Of a stretch of DNA of 7,991 nt, positions 6,605-7,991 are shown piece after piece (the first letter of the stretch is position 1; every line of letters starts with the position of its first letter). Source of the stretch: an uncultured Stomatobaculum sp. Lineage in GTDB: Bacteria > Bacillota > Clostridia > Lachnospirales > Lachnospiraceae. The translations under genes and the position numbers were made by a program. Location: assembly GCA_938010625.1 (NCBI GenBank), contig CALLVJ010000128.1, positions 1 to 7,991 on the forward strand. Reading direction: 5' to 3'. The notes beneath the pieces are model-generated. The model was given only the letters and a program-made list of their open reading frames with translations, ran no database searches and was not told the DNA's origin.

Positions 6605-7012
6605 GTCTTGCTTCTCTTCTTCTGCGAAAACCTGTCTCGCCTGTTCTGTGGTCTCCGGCGAAATCTTGGAATTTGCTGTAAAGCGGTTGATGACGTCCGG
6701 CACCAGATCCATGACGCGTGTCACAGCATCCTGGTTCTTCACATTGATTAGCTTTGTGACACCATTCTGAATGATCAGGACTGCTGCCGGAGAAATTTTG
6801 GTACTCATGCCGCCCGCACCGTTGCCGTCACTGCCGCTGCCTTTCTTGCCACTGAACGCGCCAGTCGCCATGCCGCAGGAGACATCCACCAGCGGTATGA
6901 TAATCGCGTCGCCTGCCTGCTGCGGCGCCCCCACAACTGTCTTTGTTGAAACAAATGTATTCATTCCCTGGAACAGCGCTTCTGCCTGTTCCGCAAACCG
7001 ATTGTCAGCCAT
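6599..7012 (-). CDS. ytfJ: YtfJ/GerW family protein
   Basis: A 137-residue member of the Spore_YtfJ family. In Bacillus subtilis GerW (YtfJ) is a sporulation-related protein needed for germination in some conditions; its molecular activity is not established, and the family also occurs in bacteria that do not make spores. Visible features are an N-terminal helix (residues 1-20), KTVVG, then GDAIIIPLVDVSCGMATGAF (34-53), a Gly/Ser-rich loop (54-68), STKISPAAVLIIQNGVTKLINV (70-91) and an acidic C-terminus. No signal peptide or membrane segment is present. The ATG at 7012 has GGAGG 6 bases upstream; the frame is open further upstream, but that part lies inside ytfI and reads as out-of-frame sequence. 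The start overlaps the ytfI stop by 8 bases, and the stop lies in the shared terminator. Confidence 0.9.
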   Translation of the reverse strand: MADNRFAEQAEALFQGMNTFVSTKTVVGAPQQAGDAIIIPLVDVSCGMATGAFSGKKGSGSDGNGAGGMSTKISPAAVLIIQNGVTKLINVKNQDAVTRVMDLVPDVINRFTANSKISPETTEQARQVFAEEEKQDN

Positions 7013-7913
7013 GTACTTCCTCCGTCTCCTGTTTTCTGTCCTTTCCGCGAATGTGCCGGTACACAAAGCGGAAATCCGGGTGAAACCAAAGTTGCGCTGC
7101 GCCAAATAAAAACACAAAGAGCTGTATATGTCCGCGAAGAGAAAGCTTTCCCGAGAGCTCCTCACAATCAAACAGCGGTTCTATCTGCAAGCTGTCCTGG
7201 TACAAAGGCAGGAACATTGCTGCCAGTGCGGCGCCCTGCCCTGTCATGGCAGGATCTGCAAAGCCAAAGCGCAGCACACCCGACATGTGCCGCGGCAAAA
7301 GTTCCCGCAAGAAGCGGAACAGCTTCCGCTTTAGAAATTGTAAAAAACGCTGCGTTCTGTCGTTCTGCCAGAACTCACATTGCGTCTCTGCATTCCGCAG
7401 CAGAGTTTGCAGGCGCGCCAACCCGTCTGAGATGATTCTCTGTCTCCGATGAGCGCGGCTGCGGCTGCGCCCCCGCATGGCGCGCTGTTCTTCCGACGAG
7501 CTGTGGGCGGGCGTCGGCGGGTCAACAGACTCCCGCTGCTCCGCTGTGCCTGTTTTCTCTGGCGTCTGTTCTGTCACTTCTGCCGGCGTCGCCCCTTCTT
7601 CCCGGTCAGTTCTGTCCACGTTGGGCGCCTCCGGTTTCTCTTTGTCCTCTTCCTCTTCTAAATGATAAACGCGAAAGCCGAAGACAAAAAATTCCATCTG
7701 CTGTTCTGCTGCATAGGAGAGACGCAGGCGTAGCAACGAAAACAACCAGGAAAGCGAGAAGTCACCGGAAAGCTGCTTTGCCTCGCGTGCGCCATTGCCC
7801 CGATAACAGATGGGCACAAAGAGCAGAAGCAATATGACAAGCAACAACAAGCCGAGCAGGAGCAGAAAAAGAAACAGAATTCCCTTAAGTATCGCTGGTA
7901 TCAAAGCTGGCAT
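7005..7913 (-). CDS. ytfI: DUF2953 membrane protein, YtfI-like
   Basis: A 302-residue protein of unknown function. A long, Leu-rich hydrophobic segment at about residues 8-35 should anchor it in the membrane. A variable, highly charged linker (about 85-160), first acidic (LEEEEDKEKPE) and then Arg-rich (RGRSRSRAHRRQR), follows. The family signature FGFADPAMTG is at 216-225, followed by EPLFD and a C-terminal hydrophobic stretch (about 263-277). In B. subtilis the neighbour of ytfJ is also a DUF2953 gene, ytfI, so synteny supports the call. I chose ATG 7913; a TTG sits just before it at 7916. GGAG lies 12 bases upstream of the ATG (9 from the TTG), and GGTG is 7 bases from the ATG. The stop overlaps ytfJ in ATGGCTGA. 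A role in membrane or envelope is inferred only from topology. Confidence 0.85.
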   Translation of the reverse strand: MPALIPAILKGILFLFLLLLGLLLLVILLLLFVPICYRGNGAREAKQLSGDFSLSWLFSLLRLRLSYAAEQQMEFFVFGFRVYHLEEEEDKEKPEAPNVDRTDREEGATPAEVTEQTPEKTGTAEQRESVDPPTPAHSSSEEQRAMRGRSRSRAHRRQRIISDGLARLQTLLRNAETQCEFWQNDRTQRFLQFLKRKLFRFLRELLPRHMSGVLRFGFADPAMTGQGAALAAMFLPLYQDSLQIEPLFDCEELSGKLSLRGHIQLFVFLFGAAQLWFHPDFRFVYRHIRGKDRKQETEEVHG

Positions 7914-7991
7914 CAATGTTCACCGCTCCGTTTCTCGCATAGAGCTCCGTAATAATGGTCTGTGCAACTTGAAAGGCTTCTTTTTTGCCAA
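7885..7991 (-). CDS. Possible 3' end of an unidentified gene cut by the right edge
   Basis: One minus-strand frame reads from the window edge for 34 complete codons to a TAA at 7887-7885: GKKEAFQVAQTIITELYAR and then NGAVNIDASFDTSDT. Its composition is protein-like, with an apparent amphipathic helix, and the codon choice resembles the neighbours. The other two frames give less natural peptides. It would overlap the ytfI start by 29 bases. I do not recognise the family; a frame ending in TGA just before ytfI cannot be excluded. Confidence 0.35.
   Translation of the reverse strand, partial: GKKEAFQVAQTIITELYARNGAVNIDASFDTSDT

Noticed and set aside
7013..7171. N-terminal extension of ytfJ by 53 residues
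   Set aside because: It lies inside ytfI in another frame, and the ATG at 7012 has a well-placed GGAGG and begins where the family normally begins.
1..7991. Mobile element, CRISPR array, toxin-antitoxin or defence system
   Set aside because: No repeats, integrase, transposase, nuclease pair or anomalous base composition were seen; the genes are housekeeping families in a normal order.

Overview
This looks like an ordinary chromosomal segment of a low-to-moderate-GC Gram-positive anaerobe (Firmicutes/Bacillota, most likely class Clostridia). The best clue is the ribosomal protein L28 gene. Its short four-cysteine zinc form and wording resemble what I recall from Lachnospiraceae, but I had no database and the family-level placement is inference. 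A FakA-type fatty acid kinase, an Asp23 protein, and a YtfI/YtfJ pair (GerW family) all fit a Firmicute. I see no phage genes, transposase, insertion sequence, CRISPR array, tRNA or rRNA.

Layout, left to right. Positions 1-1984 (minus strand) hold a membrane-anchored L,D-transpeptidase that runs off the left edge. Immediately upstream of it is recG (1997-4030, minus), the branch-migrating helicase of replication-fork repair. A good intrinsic terminator (4053-4080) separates recG from fakA (4107-5795, minus), the fatty acid kinase ATP-binding subunit, which follows asp23 (5815-6177, minus). A compact intergenic region (6178-6365) carries back-to-back promoter candidates: one for the asp23-fakA transcript, leftward, and one for rpmB (6366-6551, plus), rightward. 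A perfect 19-bp inverted repeat (6564-6604) works as a shared terminator between rpmB and the convergent ytfI-ytfJ pair (7913-6599, minus). At the right edge the 3' end of one more minus-strand gene probably overlaps ytfI.

How it fits together: the gene order rpmB / asp23 / fakA / recG is a housekeeping neighbourhood that recurs in Firmicutes. Its functions cover translation (L28), envelope or lipid metabolism (Asp23, FakA), fork repair (RecG) and cell-wall cross-linking (the L,D-transpeptidase). ytfI and ytfJ overlap by 8 bases and are translationally coupled. The points of most interest are regulatory and architectural: the terminator that both fixes the recG start and splits the operon, the near-coupled recG and L,D-transpeptidase genes, the long acidic cytoplasmic tail on the transpeptidase, and an altered residue pattern in RecG's C-terminal GTRQ-type motif. 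I did not find a convincing undescribed system.
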